Source of the DNA: Casuarius casuarius
Lineage: Eukaryota; Chordata; Aves; Casuariiformes; Casuariidae
NCBI GenBank assembly: GCA_003342895.1
Contig: PTFA01000011.1
Location: 5,678,134-5,742,133 of the forward strand
Reading direction: 5' to 3'
Length of the DNA: 64,000 bases
The position numbers and the translations under genes are program-made. Shown piece by piece: positions 12,648 to 27,600 of this stretch. The stretch's first letter is position 1, and every line of letters starts with the position of its first letter. Below the pieces are notes generated by a model, which made no database searches, was not told the DNA's origin, and was given only the letters and a program-made list of their open reading frames with translations.

Positions 12648-14379
12648 ATTAAAAATGGCCTAAATATGACCAATTACTACTCTGCTCCCCACCTCCTTGC
12701 CCCCCCCAAGGAAGCCTGAACTCTATAATCGCTCTGAAGAACCTCTAAGTGGGCTTGATGTGATTTATGTTTAATCTTAATGAAAAGGCCAAGAGGCTTT
12801 CAGTAGCTGACCTGATTTTTGGTATAAATAAAAGATTGTGTTAACTGTCTTTAAGTTACCCTCAAAACTTCATATAAAAAGCAAGAGATTTTGCTGTTCT
12901 TTTGCTGTTCAGACGAACTGAACTGGAACAGCAAAGAGGATATTAAAACTGATGTCATGTTCCAGGGGTATTCAGCCTTTATACTGTGGAACAAGAGTTT
13001 TCTTGCAAGTAAGCTAACAAGAATTTGTAAATAAAGAGGAATTATTTTATAATCCTAAAGCTAAGAAGCCTTTTGCTTCCAAAATAATTCAGAGAGAAAG
13101 CTGAGGATGAACTGGAATGCATTCAAAAGAATGTGTTTTAAAAAGAATAGTGAAAGATTTGATTGGAAAAAAGCCTTAACTTTTAAACAATTGTTTACAT
13201 AACACAGAAGACAACAAGATTTAGGTCCATATTAATACTTTTGCTTTAAAAGATAAACAGCAGTATCTTAAAAAAAGTTCATTAACTTTCCATCCCTTTC
13301 CCCACCCTTAACCACAGGAATCTGATATTACAGTCCTTGCTTACAATTCTCCTTCACAGTGATATCTTTATATATAATATCTAGTGTAATACATTTTCTT
13401 TCTGAACTAAGTGAACTTAGCAATCTNTTCACACCTGAAAGTTCTTCATTTTTGTTGCCCTTTTCTGATTTCTGCATACAAAAAGGTCATGCAGAAGCCA
13501 TGTTTCACAGAGACTTAGTGAACAACTCTAAGATAACTTACTGGCCTATAATACTACCGTAGGATATCCTTTTAATTTTGAGATGAACTCACTGTAGTAA
13601 AAAAAAAAATCAGTGACAGCTATTCACAAAATCAGTCTCACTGAGGATATTAACACTCATCCATCCGGGTATCTAAGCATCCTGTCAAGATTTCGTAGTC
13701 ACTGTGGATTAGAATAAGATGGAAAGATGGATTTGTGGAGCACTAACAAGACAAATAAATGATTTTTCATTATTTTGAGCATTGTCTTCTCGAACAACAC
13801 CTTTTAATTCTCCAAGCAGGGGCACACTTGTTTTCTCTGAAGTCTATAAAGATGTATTTTAGTGAAAACGCTAAAATGAGTAATGGAAAAGGCTTTACCA
13901 CATTTATCAAAGCCTTTTTTGTTGAAATCTTGGTAAAAACTTTAAAAGTCATCTAAGGGAATGGTTACTTCATTAATTTTACCTTATAAAGTCTCTCTAT
14001 ACTGAAAGTCTGGATTTTCAGATTCTTCAGTTAATCATCAAGTTGAAAGTTTAAATCCTGAGGGAACTTCTTGNTTGTAGAAAGTCTCAGTCTGATGAGT
14101 CATAATGGGATGAGCCAGTTTGGGAGCATTTCATCTATCAAAAAACATCAATATCTGCAGTCTCTAGCTTTTCAAAAAAACTTGGAAAAATGTTTTTTAT
14201 ATTATGAGATATGAACTCTGTAGGATTTTGGAAGTTTTTCTGAGCTTGAGTAACCTTCATAGGGTGTTTTTCTCCCCAGAAGAAATAGTCAAGAATGTCC
14301 TAAGTATCTTTTTTTAAGAAGGAAGTTTTGAACATTAGAATTAACTATTATATTTGCCTATACTTTTTTTTCTTAAGNG

Positions 14380-15645
14380 TCTCAGGAGACATAAGGTATT
14401 TATACACATTGGTAAGATCCCCTTTGAGACTTCTCTTCCCCAGACTAAACAATCCAGCTCTCTCAGCTTCTCTTCACATGATAGATACTTGAATCCCCTA
14501 ATCTTTGTGGCCCTTCCTTGGACTCACTCCAGCAGGTCCATGTCTCTTTCGTACTGGGTAGCCCAGCACTGGATTCAGCACTTCAGCTGTGGCCTGACCA
14601 CTGCTGAGCAGAGGAAGAGGATCACCTCCCTCAACCTGCCGGTGACACTCTGCCTAATGCAGCCCAGGATACTATTGGCCGCCTTTGCTGCATGGGGGCA
14701 TTGCTAGCTCATGGTCAATCTGACCACCAGGACTCCCAGGGCTCTCTCTGGGTCAGCCCCCAGCCTGTACTAGTGAATGGCATTATTCCTCCCTAGGTAC
14801 AGGACTTTGCACTTCCCCTTATTGAACTTCATGAGGTTCCTCCAGCCTGTCAAGATCCCCCTGAATGGCAGAGGTGTATACACACCAGGGTATATACCCT
14901 CTGGTACATCAGCCACTCCTCCCTGTTTTGTATCACCCGCAAACTTGCTGAAGGTGCATTTGGTCCCATCATCCAGGCCACTAATGAAGCAGTTAAACAG
15001 TACTAGCCCCAGTATCAACCCCTGGAGGACACCACTGGCAACCGGTCTCCAGCTGGACTTTGTGCTGCTGATCACAACCCTCTGAGCATGGCAGTTCAAT
15101 CNACCTCACTGTCCACCTACATAGCCTGTACTTCATCAGCTTGTCTATGAAGATGTCATGGGAGACTGTATCAAAAGGCTTACTGAAGTCAAGGTAAACA
15201 ACATCCACTGCTGTCCCCTCTTCCACCAAGCCAGTCATGTCATCAGGTCAGTTAAGCATGATTTCCCCTTTGCAAATCCACACTGATTACTCTTGATCAC
15301 CTTTCTGTCCTTCACATGTCTGGAAATGGTATCCAGGATTAGCTGCTTGATCGCCTTCCCAGAGATCAAGATGAGGCTGAGTGGTTGTAGTTCCTCAGAT
15401 CCTCCTTCTTGCCCTGGGCCTGGGATTCCTGAAGGCCAGTCTTGCCAGTAAAGACTGAGGTGAAGAAGCCATTCAGTACCTCTGCCTTTTCTGTGTCCTT
15501 TGGCACTAGGGCCCCTGTCCCGTTTAGCCGTAGTTGCCCATTTTCCGTAGCCTTCCTTTTACTGCTTATGTGCTTGTAGAAGCTATTGTGGCTTGTGGCT
15601 GTTATAGCTTATATAATAGCTTGTGGCTATTAACATCCCTTGCCA
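14380..15645 (-). mobile_element. CR1 LINE fragment: reverse-transcriptase C-terminal half and downstream region
   Basis: Read on the minus strand, the order is that of CR1 ORF2. VDVVYLDFSKPFDTVSHD (RT region with the first catalytic Asp) is at about 15175-15215. It is followed by RVVISSTKSSWRPVASGVLQG (near 15035-15080), FAGDT near 14935, and FNKGKCKVLYLGRNN near 14785-14825. CR1 RTs normally have GVPQG and FADDT, so both the Pro and one catalytic Asp are lost. At least one frameshift and an n at 15102 also interrupt it. The element continues towards its 3' end to about 14380 and then stops, without the last roughly 300 bases and the short terminal repeat that CR1 usually has. The 5' end is truncated near 15645 beside a local duplication of a cttgtggct motif. 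It is an inactive relic. Confidence 0.88.
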
Positions 15646-17040
15646 GCTTATGAATCATTATCAATAGTCAGTGGGAGTTTGTTGGAGAAGCACAGTTTTG
15701 TCAGGGTTAGTTTGGTTATNCTAACTGGCTATTCAGCTTTGAAGGAAATGGGAAAATCTGAGAGATCGCAAATGTGCAACATGGCTGATGGGTCAACATC
15801 AGAAAAAGCTCCATCATGACATCGTGACCTGAGGTCAAGTTAGCAGATTTTCTCAGTGCATGTCATATAGCAAAATTCATAGGAACCCATCACTGTATTA
15901 TCTAATAATACAGTTACTTACTTAATTGATTTCTTCTGCCCCCAGTGCTAGAACATGCAAATGGACAACTCAGATTAAATGCAGTGAGACATGAAATCAA
16001 ACTGTGCACAGTTGGTTGCTAACTCCATTTATCATCCCAAGCACCTCTTAGTAAACCCACAGTCAGGCAAATACTTGTCTAAAAACACACTTTCTTCAAA
16101 ATGTTCTCATATTAAAGTATTCCAAAGAAAATAGTCTAATCATTCGGGTTATATGTTTTATTTTGCCAGTTTCAGTAGTGCTGCTCCTAATCCCATTCAT
16201 CCCTTCTAAGACTTTTATTTTAACATCTTACCCGCTTTCCTTTTCTCAATCAGAAGAAATCTCCTCTTTCTCTTAAAGATATTAAATTCACCTTGCAGTG
16301 AAATTACCACTGCATGCTATAAAAATAACATGCTCGCCTCTTATGAATGTCATGTATCTTTAAAGAATGCAGACGAACTGTTTTGCCTCGCATTTTATTA
16401 GTAAGTCCTGAAGGAGATCTCTATAAAGAGTTCCTCTGCATGGTCACAATAAACTAGAAAACAAATTTCATTTTAAGCAAGAATGCCCTCTTGATCTGGA
16501 AGAGAAATACTGTCTATCTTGCATTTCTCTATTTGATCTATTATTTCCCCTGTGCCTTGTTTCCCTTCTTCTCCTATCAGAAGCTATTCAATATGGGGTT
16601 ATGCTTGACTGCCAAATGAGCAAAAGAGAAGGGAGTTCTGGCTACAGAGTGCCTACTTCCCCTGCATCGCCTATTACTTAGGCCAATACCATAGCAGAGG
16701 TACCAGAGGTACCTGATCTTCCTTTCTATTGTGACAGATAATTAAATCTTGTTTCAATAACACAGAAGTTTGCAGAAACTCTCAAGTCAGTTTTTCTAAT
16801 TGATATAAACACCATCGAATCCAAATATCAAATTATTTCCTACAATGTATTCTACTAGTGGAAAAGTTTTTCTTTTCATTTTTTTCCTTATTAACATGGC
16901 AAACCCTATTATCTTTAATTTACATAGGAAATAGGAACCTTTTTACAAAGTTCATATCCTCTATAAATCAAGTGGCTCTCCTGTAGAGTGATCAAATTCA
17001 GATTTTATTTCTTATGAAGCCTGATTACACTTAGATGGAA

Positions 17041-17077
17041 ATTAACTATAATTAACTATACATATATTATAGTTAAT
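17041..17077. repeat. AT-rich direct and inverted repeat (hairpin)
   Basis: attaactata occurs twice in tandem (17041, 17051). The second copy is followed, after a 7-base loop, by its reverse complement tatagttaat at 17068-17077. Confidence 0.9.
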
Positions 17078-20000
17078 ATAAGTATAAACCCCTGAACTAA
17101 TGACAAAAGGTTTTAACTGTGTGCCAGNGTGCAAATATAGATCAGGACTGACAGGCATCTGTTACCACTTAATGCTTAAAGTTCATTCTCAAGCCAACTA
17201 CTTAAATTATGCATCCTGTGTTTTTAGATAATCAGTAGATTTTTGGTTTCTATTATCTGAGATTCTTCAGTGTTTATTATTTTTGCAAGAAGTTTTCCTT
17301 CGAATATANCAAATTGAGAAACTTCTCCAAGTATTACATCACAGTATTCCGTATTTTTTGATTCTAGGGCTTCCACATCACACTGTCTCAGATTACGCAT
17401 TAAGGTATGTAAATGCATTCAAATCCTAGCCCTTCAAATCTACCATAAACTCTGAAGTAGAGTCCTTTCTGATTCATATGAACAACAATACTTTGCCCGT
17501 TGACTAATGAATAGTTCTGTTCATGTCTGAACCAAAAATTAATCCATCTCTACTGTAATGACTTGACAGTACTGAAATGAGTAAACACTGTGTGTGGCCA
17601 TATGAAAATCCTCAAATAAGAACATGCAGTTTTCATTCAGCACACTTTTTGTTAATATTTAACATCAAACCACACACAAAATACTTTCTGCTGTTAAGGT
17701 ATTACACAGAGAGAGTTATATTTAATCCCACTTTGAGGCTCAACAAGTCCTCCAGTTTATGAGGTAGTTCTCCTCTCTAGCTACAATTTTTGTATTAATG
17801 CAAAATTGTAATATTTTATATCATTCCAAAACATAATACATATTTTCTATTAGTAGGTTTTAGAGAAGGCAAAGCTGTAAAGTATTACAAATATCAAGTC
17901 ATCTCAGCCTAGTGCAGGCTCAGACATCTGTGTTTCAGGGTAAGCTGTAGCAAAATATTTTTAACTCTCATAGAAGTGAAAAGTGTATTTCAGTTTTTAT
18001 AGCTGTTTTAAGCACATTTAATTGCATATTGCCTGCCAGTCTTATTTTGGTACAATGGAATTGCTGAATGATTCCAGACTTCATTTCAAACTTTGTGCTT
18101 TAAAATAAAAAAAAAATCCAGATAATATTCTTTAAAGGAACTTTAGTTTTACAACTTGCACATAAAAACATAAGTGAAAAGTATTTTCATTTTTATTCTT
18201 TTGAGTAAGAATACTCATAGATTTGAGTTTTATGATAAGATGTAGTAATTCTTCATTTCTTCATTTTGGTTCTGCTTTTAATCCGTTTTTTCTATGATAT
18301 TGAATATTCCAAGTATACTTCCAGCACTCTTGCAAGCCTGATATCTTCTCTATAACTGTACTTTTGTTTCTCAAGCAAAATGATTTTCAAGTTTTGCTTT
18401 GTTTTTTAGATCTCAGATCTTCAGATCTTCTGGCTGATTTGCACAATTTCCTACAGTCTTTAAGTGTTTTATTGTTGTTGTTATTGGTATCCAACTAATT
18501 TGCTAATTTCTTTAATGGAAATACTCTGTCATCAGATTAAGTAGGAGATCTTGTGGCTAATTTTCTTAAAGGAATTAAAATCTCCATGTCTTCAGTAACA
18601 GACTTCTTTCCTTCTTTTTTCCCCCCAGATATTTAAAACTGACTACAATTTTCCTATAATTACTTCGGCCCTGGCAATATTTTGATATGACTTGTAGGTG
18701 TCTTCACCTTCAGTTCAAAATTCCTTTTTTTTCTGAACAGTCAAACTAATATCTAGAAATGGCTGCGCTCTACTCTGCAAGTGTGTATAACATATGTACC
18801 CATATGTACAGAAAGCTTAGGAGGAGGCTGCCTGCTCCCAGACTACAGCAGCTTTCACTAACACAATGATGGGTCACTGCTGGTAGGCTTTTTAGGCAAG
18901 TCAAAAAAGAAAAAGACAAAAAGGAAAAAAAGGAGGGTGGAGGGAATGCTGTTGCACATCTGGTTCCACAAGAGCTCTACACTCGATCTTGCATACACAC
19001 AAGTGTTGCCAGTTAAAAAGCAAGATATGACTCCTGTGCTGACCCCTTCCACCTTCTTGAAACATTTCAAGATTTAAAACACTGCATGCTTTCTAGGAGA
19101 CTGTTGACTTTCTCCACATCTTCCTTTGCTAATTCCTCAGTCAGAAACTCTGAAATAGCCTTTGAGTCATAGGAGCACTGCAGACCTGTTAATTTTCATG
19201 GCTTTTCTTGGCAGAAAACAGTGTCCCTTTGGTTACCTGGCCTATAACGTCCATCTGATTANCTAACCTTCTGTTTATCCATTTTACCCAACCTCTCCCA
19301 TGTCTGTCCTAAACTTCTGAGCTCTCTTTCCATGCCCACTCCACATTTCTGCTTCCTCTTAATCTATGACCAACCTCCCAAATAACAGCCTGAACATTTC
19401 TACTCTTTTATACTTTCCTAAGTCTTCAGGCATTCCTGTACCCTGTAGGCAACTACTCTCGTGACAGGCAAAACTCACTGAACTGCATTTCTGCCTTTTA
19501 TCATCTATGACTGTGGAAATACAAAATGGAGGAGGGAAAAGGAGGCTGCCAAATTTCCAAATATTTAGTGCCAGAACATCACTTGGGAGTAAAAGGGCAA
19601 CTGAAGAATAAAGGCACACTGATGCGCACCATAAACAAAAAGGTAAATCTTTTTAAATACACCATTAGAAGGTCAGGGAATAAGCCACAACTTCCTTAAT
19701 TTTCTTTCCAGTTATTCTGAAAGGGACCCGGATATTTTAATGCATTGTTAGTACTTTAAATCAAAGTATCTAGTATATTAGAACATTTTTAGTAGACACC
19801 TCTTAACCACAGTTTTTATATGAACTTGAATAAAGTCAGAGCCTCAAAACATCTCAAGTTTAGAGAAAACACTATACCCTCTACAGCTTATGAATAGAGT
19901 TCATAAAAAGTGCACTTTAAAATCTTCTGTATATAGAAAATAACATCTATGGTATGTATGGCTATATTGTTTGATTTCTGTTGCCAGTTTATAAATAATT

Positions 20001-23000
20001 TATACTTCTTTTAAATTTTTAACCAGGAAAAGAAAGTCCTTCACAGAAGTGTAACATCTCTTTCAGAAAGATTCCTGAGGCTGAAAAGGAAGAAAGAGAA
20101 GTGTAAGTCACTAGAACAGCAGGAAAAAGAAAAAAAAAAACATTAAAAATCCTATGTCATAAATCCTGCCTTACTTTCTGGAGAATAGAGGCCTTGAAGA
20201 AGTGAGTAGGTATTACTGCCTGTCAGCTAATTGACATCAGCTCAAGGACACAATATTGGAAAATACTTTGCGGGGAACAACCTCAGGTTGGACTGGACTT
20301 GAGCGTAGATTGGATAAGGTGTTTTCCTATTTGTGTAAAGTAGCAGAGATGTGGCTTTTGTATCAGAAGTCTTACCTTCACAGCCTGATATGGAGAGACT
20401 GCATAATGAGCTGTTCAGGTGGACGCACAATTTATCGTCTGCCACGCATTCGTACAACAGCTCGCACAAGCAATGGGTAAGATACCCCTGACAGATCGAT
20501 AATTAAGGGCAAGTGACAGTGTTGCTTCTAGGAAAAAGAAAGAAAAGAAAGCAGAGGGGGAGACACCTTTGCAATCAGGTGCATCACCCTTCCTACCGCA
20601 GGCAGAGGGGGAGTGTCAGCACAGCGAGGCTGCAGCCACACCCAGAGAGTGGCAAGTCGGCAGATCCCAAGCTGCAGAATAACAGCTGGGTNGTCTCACC
20701 AGGTGCAAAAAGTAAGGTTCACCCAGAGCTACAGTAACGCTATTCCAATCAGGGGAATGAGTAAACGATGAAGCAGGAAAATAATGATGCCCTTTAACCT
20801 CCTTTTAAATTTTGGAGCTCAAAGTGCTCTGGATCAGTAGTGGAACACCTCCATAATAAAAGATACTCCCCTTCCCAGTTCTGCCTGGGATTGCTGTAAT
20901 ATATTCATGTGCAAATTAGAAAGACAAATCCCTTTCCTTTCAGCCCCATAATCTAAGACCTACACTCTCAGATAAAAGGGGAAAAAAGGAGAGGAGAAAC
21001 TATATACAGATAAGCCAATATAAAGAATATTGTCACACTTGCTTAAATGTTTTACTGCTGTTCTCAGGGGNCTCTTTTCTGTCAAGGTATAGGTGAGATG
21101 ATAAATGGCATGTTAGAATTTCGTTCATGTGAAAAACCTTTGATTAAACATAAAAATCTTAACAACCTGGTTTCACTATAATTCTACTTCTATAGGTTTC
21201 TAATTATGTAGTCTGTATTCAAACAGCTAAATCTTCAGGCTTCTTATACCACTGTTTACACCTTGTTGATTTCTTCGTAACCTTTAAGAGCTATTGAGAA
21301 ATTAGTAGATTATTCTTTTTCATCAGCTATAAGTAAAGCATGACTATAGAACAAAGGATGATAGAAACTGTGCTGGTTTAAATGGACAATAACAAAAAAA
21401 AACATATTTCAAAGACATGCAAATGTCAGCAGTATTAAGATAATATGGTGCTCAAGTGAATGCATCAGAATGGCTGCTGAAAATTACTGGGATTAACCAG
21501 GAACTATGTTCCTAATGCTAATGAAGTACTGCTGGGGATAGAAAAGCAGCAGTAAAGCATAATAATAGGATGTGCACACGTTAGTTATTATGCATTTCAT
21601 AAAACAGAAGAAAATAACATCCTCTCATCCAGTATGTCTTCAGATCAGTTTATAAGATTGTGCTCTTCATAAAAGTTTATAAGCANGCTGCATCACCAGC
21701 CAAGGCAACAAAAGCTGGGGAAAATACTGATTTATCAAAAATAACCAGAAGAGATGCACCACGACTTATTTTAAAAGTTTTACATCTTCATATTATAGGA
21801 TTAAAAAAATGCACATTTTCTAAAACCAGTTTGGCTTATACACAGAGAGCAGATAGGTCATGTTGAAGTGCAATTCTATAAGCACAGACAGAGGTGAAGA
21901 CTGTGAGAAGGAGGAAACAGGAGGTAACAATATTTTTAGTTCCCCCCCTTTTTTTTTCTTAATTAACACTAGTGTGTGTTGGTGATATCCCCACTACCAG
22001 CTGAGCCCAGAATGTAGGCCAGTATCAAGACACTGATGAGCAATGATTATTATGAGTTTTTTTTGCTTTAAAGAGTCAGGATTTTAGACTGCTTAGATAC
22101 TTCTGACTGAGACACTATGCAATATTCAGGTGCCTAACTTCCACTGATTTCGGTAAGAGCTGTGTCCCAGTACTTGTAAGAAACTGGGCCTCTGTTACTA
22201 CAAGTAAGCTGAAAAAAATCCATCTAAGAAACAACAGCTGCATTTGCAAGCACGGGTCAAATGCTTGTTGGCACAAGAATCAAAGAGGAACATAAGGGTG
22301 GATGATTCACTTCTGCTTTTTCCATTAAGCAAAAAGTTGAAAATCTGATTCAGAGTTACTTGTTCACCCAAATACTACTTGTTTAAAATCATTTGTCTGT
22401 TGATGTAAGACACAGTCAAAGAGAAGCCTCATTAAACTAAACCACCCTCATGCATTTGAGATGCAGCAGAGCACCCAGAGAGCTGATAAAAGTACCAAAG
22501 CTGCAATCTGAATGGCAAGCAGGCCTATATGAAGTCTTCAGTACCAAGCCTGATTAGCCAAGGTATGCACTTCTTGACTACCAATCCATGTAAAAACATT
22601 GTTCATCATGATGTTTGAGGGATGTAGCAGAAGATCCTCTTTTCATCAGATACAGTATCTTTAATAGCTAGCCACAACAAGGACATTTCTAAAAAAAAGA
22701 TTTTAGAAATGCATTATAGATTCTTCTTTACAAGTAATCAGATGTTTGTTGATATTTCTAATAGTTATAAGANCACTGAAGAAATGGAAACATACCATAA
22801 TATTCTTGTACCTAGATTAGATTTTGTCACCAGTGTCAAAAAGCCCTGGAAAAATGCTGACGCATACTATATTAGACCGTAACAAATAGGAAAATGCTTC
22901 ACGCCTTCCAGAGAATATAATGAAAGCTGAATAACAATAAATTAGGAACTTATGATTATTTGTATTTCAGAGGTAAGTCCTATACTGGGGTATATGTCAA

Positions 23001-23539
23001 TTTCTAACTCTAAAACTAACTTACGAAACAATGATATAATAAAAGAAAAAAAGACAAGTATCATTTACTTNTAGGAGTTTGTTCACTTCTCGAAATGTAT
23101 CATTATCTCCAGACAAGAGGAAACTGCTTTAATTCACACAAACTTCTCTCACACAACGAATTATCCACTAATACCTTCACGGTAATAATTTTAGCACTGT
23201 AAAGGAGACATTCTCAGGCTCTCAACGGGATCAAGCTCCATTAACATTAGTCCTAGAAACCTACAACAGTCTATGTTCAAAGCTTAACAGCACAGAACCA
23301 GCTGCACTAGACAAGTCCAGCTAGCCCAGTACCTTCTCTCCAAAAGCAGATATAAGCAGATGTCTAGGGAAGAACAGGTCAAGAACAGATGTTGCCTCCC
23401 TAAGTTCTTTTCTGGCTTACAACTTTCTTGGGAACTTCTGAAACCAAACATAGTTTCAAAACATTCTGTAACCCTTAATGATTTACTCTTCCATGAATTT
23501 ATGCAGTTTCCCCTTAAACTACCATGAACTTTTACTATC

Positions 23540-24660
23540 TGCCACACCCTTTGACAAGGATTTCCAAAAGTCTACCAGTCATTGCATGAAGAATGACCTC
23601 TTCGCTTTTCTTCCAAAATGGTTCTTACTAGTTTAATTTACCCCTTAATGCTTCAGCCTGAAGACAGAACTATCAATCCTTACCAACTTTCTCTGTGCCA
23701 TTTGTAATTTTGTAGACCTCTGTAATAGTTCTTCCTGTATCAAATGGACCACCACAACGCACATTTCCTGTACCCTTTAAAGAATTCCAATATGTTTATA
23801 AGGCAGGATTTCCCTTTACAAAGAAAGATCATTTTTATTCAGACGTCTGCTAATTCCAGTCCTTTTTATAGTTTTTACTACTTGTCCAGGCCAGATGTCA
23901 GGTCTATAGACTCACAGGTCCTGTAACCTCCCTGAAGTGCTTTTGTCCTCAGTTTTAAGCATGAAGTTTCATGCCATTGTTAGTAACGCATCAATCTCAT
24001 CCTTGAATTCCCTTAGAAGGTCAAGGTGAAACCATCTGGTCCCACTGGCTTGTTACTGTTTTTCTCGTCCATTTGTTCCACAACCTCCTCTACAGTTCAC
24101 TTAAGAAAAACTCGCAAATGAGAACCCCAAAAAGGAGGGATNCTGTCCGCAATCTCCCATTTTCCTCCATAATAAACAGTGATGTAATAAACTCATTTGG
24201 CTTCTCTCTATACCTTCATCCTTAATTGATTCTACAAAACATAATGGAACACTTTCTCCTCCTGATGCACGTCAAGAAAGATTAATTATTACTTTCAATT
24301 CTCCTTGCTAGTCGCTCCTCAAACTCTTTCTTTTCTGTCCGGCTTACTGTATTTTTATATGTAATCTGCAAAGATTTGATGAGCTTTTCTTTCATTTGGA
24401 AAACAACTTCAGCTTTTTGAATTATGTCTTCTTAATTTTTAGTACTTTCCTTTCTCTTCTGTTTAGACTCACTGGTTTTATGGTACGTATTGACCCTGTG
24501 TTTCTAGATTTTTTTTTAACGTAGTCCCCAGGCTGCCTGGAAAGATTTAATTCTCTTAGCTGCCCATTTTCGCTTCTTTTTAACAAGATTCCTCATCTTT
24601 ATGTAATTCCCCTTTTTGATGTTGATTACCATATAATTGTCTGTCCCTCCTTTTTGCCGC
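23540..24660 (-). mobile_element. Probable ancient CR1/L3-like LINE, minus orientation
   Basis: The plus strand has an order typical of a reverse-complemented old CR1/L3 LINE. A block with gatttccaaaagtctacc and gaatgacctctt is followed by tttgtagacctctgtaatag (23710). Next is ccatctggtcccactggctt (24031), then long T-rich blocks ending near gttgattaccatataatt (24619). No intact reading frame remains, and internal segments seem missing because the RT core was not recognised. An alternative is non-repeat intron that happens to share wording. The call is tentative. Confidence 0.42.
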
Positions 24661-27600
24661 TAGTTACAAACTGCAACTAAACATGCTTTAAAGAAGTGGC
24701 TGAACCTGAGACCTGAGACAATGACGAGAGCTCCCTTGAATTATCATTACCTGGGACAAACTGACTCCATTTGAAGTGGTCTAGAAATTGTATATATGAA
24801 ACAAGAAGGCAGGCCAGGGTTACTTGAGAGCAATAGGAAGTTAAAAGCAATTAAATAGTAAAAATACGTAGAAATATCTTTCTGCTTCCCACTTACTTCT
24901 TCCTACCAACCGTGCTGGAGCCATACTTCCCTCTTTCCTTGTCAGCTCACCCAGCTTTCGAGTTCATCTCAACCAAGGAAGGGATCTGTACTCTCCTGCT
25001 CATTTTATAGATGTGGCTGGGTCTCCCACTCAGATGGGTAACTCTCACCCTGGGGATACTGGGGTCCATCCTCATCAGCACTTCATAATCTTTGCTATCA
25101 TCTTTCCTTATAGTTCCCTCTTAAAAGTGACCAATGCAATGTATTAAGCATTGTTAAAAAAAAGGCATATATGTACCTACGAAAACCTGCTGCATGGTGT
25201 AAGAAGTTGTTCCATAGTGTAAAACTCATTCCAGAGTGATATGCGTGTGTGTGCCTGGGCAGTAACCCTTTGCAGGGATTTAGGTGGCTATCCACAAGCT
25301 CACAGAGACGGCCATGTGGCAACTCAAGCTAAGGATGAAAGCAATGCACAGGAGAAAGTTATAAGGTCCTTTACTAGGTAATAGCCACTTTTTAATGTTT
25401 TCCAAAGTGTAACAACTGAACACTCTCATCTTGTTAGCACTATCTTGATAATAATAACCAGGACTGTGCTGCTCTGCATGAGACTGTTCCCTTAAGCCTC
25501 TCTTGTGCTGTGCACAAAAACAGGTGTGCATGCAGGCATGCACACATCTCTCATAAAATCTTCTGATGAGATTCCCGCCAGCTAAAAAGCATTAGTNACC
25601 ACTGTCTCTCAGCTAGATCATCCCCTGACTGGGTTATCCACCTTTAAAGCCCTGAAGTAGCTGCTTAGCCTCTCAGCTGCTTATAGCAGATTCTTAAAGG
25701 AGGGGCAAACCATGTGAGCAGCTATAGCATTTTCTCGGCCAGTTTTTTCNTCGTCATTCTGAATCCTTCCAGCCTGCTTCTTCAGCTCTCCTGTGCAAAA
25801 ATCCAGATCACTGATTCAGTCTCTCCCCAGGTCATTTCATGTAAGATTTGGAGACAGCTAACATTGCTATTTTATATAGTAAGCTGTGAATCTGGGAATT
25901 TTGTTTTAACTACGGAATTAGACTGTCCAGGCTATGAATATTGGGTGCTTTCTTTCTGTTGTTGCTGTTGGCCTTCAGCTATTCTCTGCAACTAACTACA
26001 CTTAATAGAACTAGCCAAGCTGAGATCTGAGAAATCTCTGAGACTTTCCTTGACTTAGCACTGCTTGGGACTAGCTGAGTTCACAGAGACCATTTTGGAG
26101 CAGTCTGCAATTCAGTTACACTATGCAATAGAAAGACTGACTAAGACTATTTAAAAACAGTGATGAATAATTTGTAATTAACTCTAATAATCAATGATGT
26201 TCATTTTTTCTCTCTCTTACCTGTTTACTGCCATGCTTGTCAGAACTGAAATCCCACTTACCTTGTCAACTCAGTTTGTTCTGGGGCTATGTCCCAGACA
26301 GCATAAAGAGTTGTGTTAAGCTTACACTTTGACACCTAAAGAGGTTGGTTGCTTGGAGATTTTTCTGTGTTTCCTGAGCCCTTAGCAGTTGGGTTAATTG
26401 ACTGGGCTAATGCCACAAAGTTCTTTGTGTGGGAAGACAGTCATTTCCTTCCATCCATACAAATACTGTAAAACTTGTAAATAATGCCCCCCATTTGGCA
26501 CATTCACCAACATATTTTCCAGAATTGTATTCTCTCAGAGCAACCAAGAAAGTGTTTCAAGTAATTTTACCAGCAATAACTCTAGGGAAAGGAGGGCAAA
26601 GAGTATCTCCCATGAAACGATGAAAAAAACATCTCCACATCAGTAACATATGCATCCAACACTATGAAATCTAATAGGTTTGTGAGCAGTCCTCACAACC
26701 TGTTCAACGATGGGGAGAAATCTCTTTGCTGTGCAATGGGACAATTTCATCATCTTTCAAGACCCTTCTCTTGGTTTCCCCTGTAGCAAAGAGAACTAAT
26801 GCCAATGGGAACTATGAATCGCAGTTTAGTGAGGAAAGGAATATTGCCAATACAGTTTTAGATGATTCTGTAAACAAGAGCTCGCTTTACTGAATTGTTG
26901 TCTCTGGTGCAAGTGTAGTGAGTGTACTAGTGCAGTATTAGCTAGTAGCAGCACAGGGAGGGGCTTCAGCCTCTGCTGAGAAAAACTCACAACTCACCTG
27001 TGGCTTTGCCTGTCACATGTAAGGCAGCCATACCAGAACTATGCCAACAAACCTGACTGTATTGTTAACCTCCCATATTCACTCCACTCATGATCTCTTT
27101 TAAAACTTCCACACTGAGTCTTTATAAGTCTGGAGAGGGATAATCATACTGCAAGTTGCATCTGAGCTTGCAGATCAAATGCTTTCTTCCACTATTCATT
27201 ACCTGCACCTTATTTGCATGTTAATCATATGTCAGCCTCAACGTCTCAATGACTGGTGAACAGGCCAAGAGCTACACCTCCATATAGCTCCAGTGGTTTC
27301 AGCAAAGGTTTCACCCCGAGCTGGAGTGAAAGGCTGTTCCACACACTAGCAGCTCGAGATAATAGTAAATGCACAGAACTGATATATGAAAGACACAAGT
27401 CCCAAAAACCTGTTTCTCCCTTTCTTGGGTGCTCTACAAATAGGGGAAAAAAAAGGTAATAGCAATTTAAGGAACAACATATAGAATATAGACACAGAAA
27501 GATAGGGAAGGGGGAAAATGAAAGTTACTCTTGTATTGAAAATAATGAACGGAAAATGTTAAAATAAGAGTGGATACAGGAAGGAAATCCACAAATTATT

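Noticed and set aside
14354..15085. Plus-strand open frames of 117 and 102 codons
   Set aside because: They are antisense shadows of the minus-orientation CR1 element.
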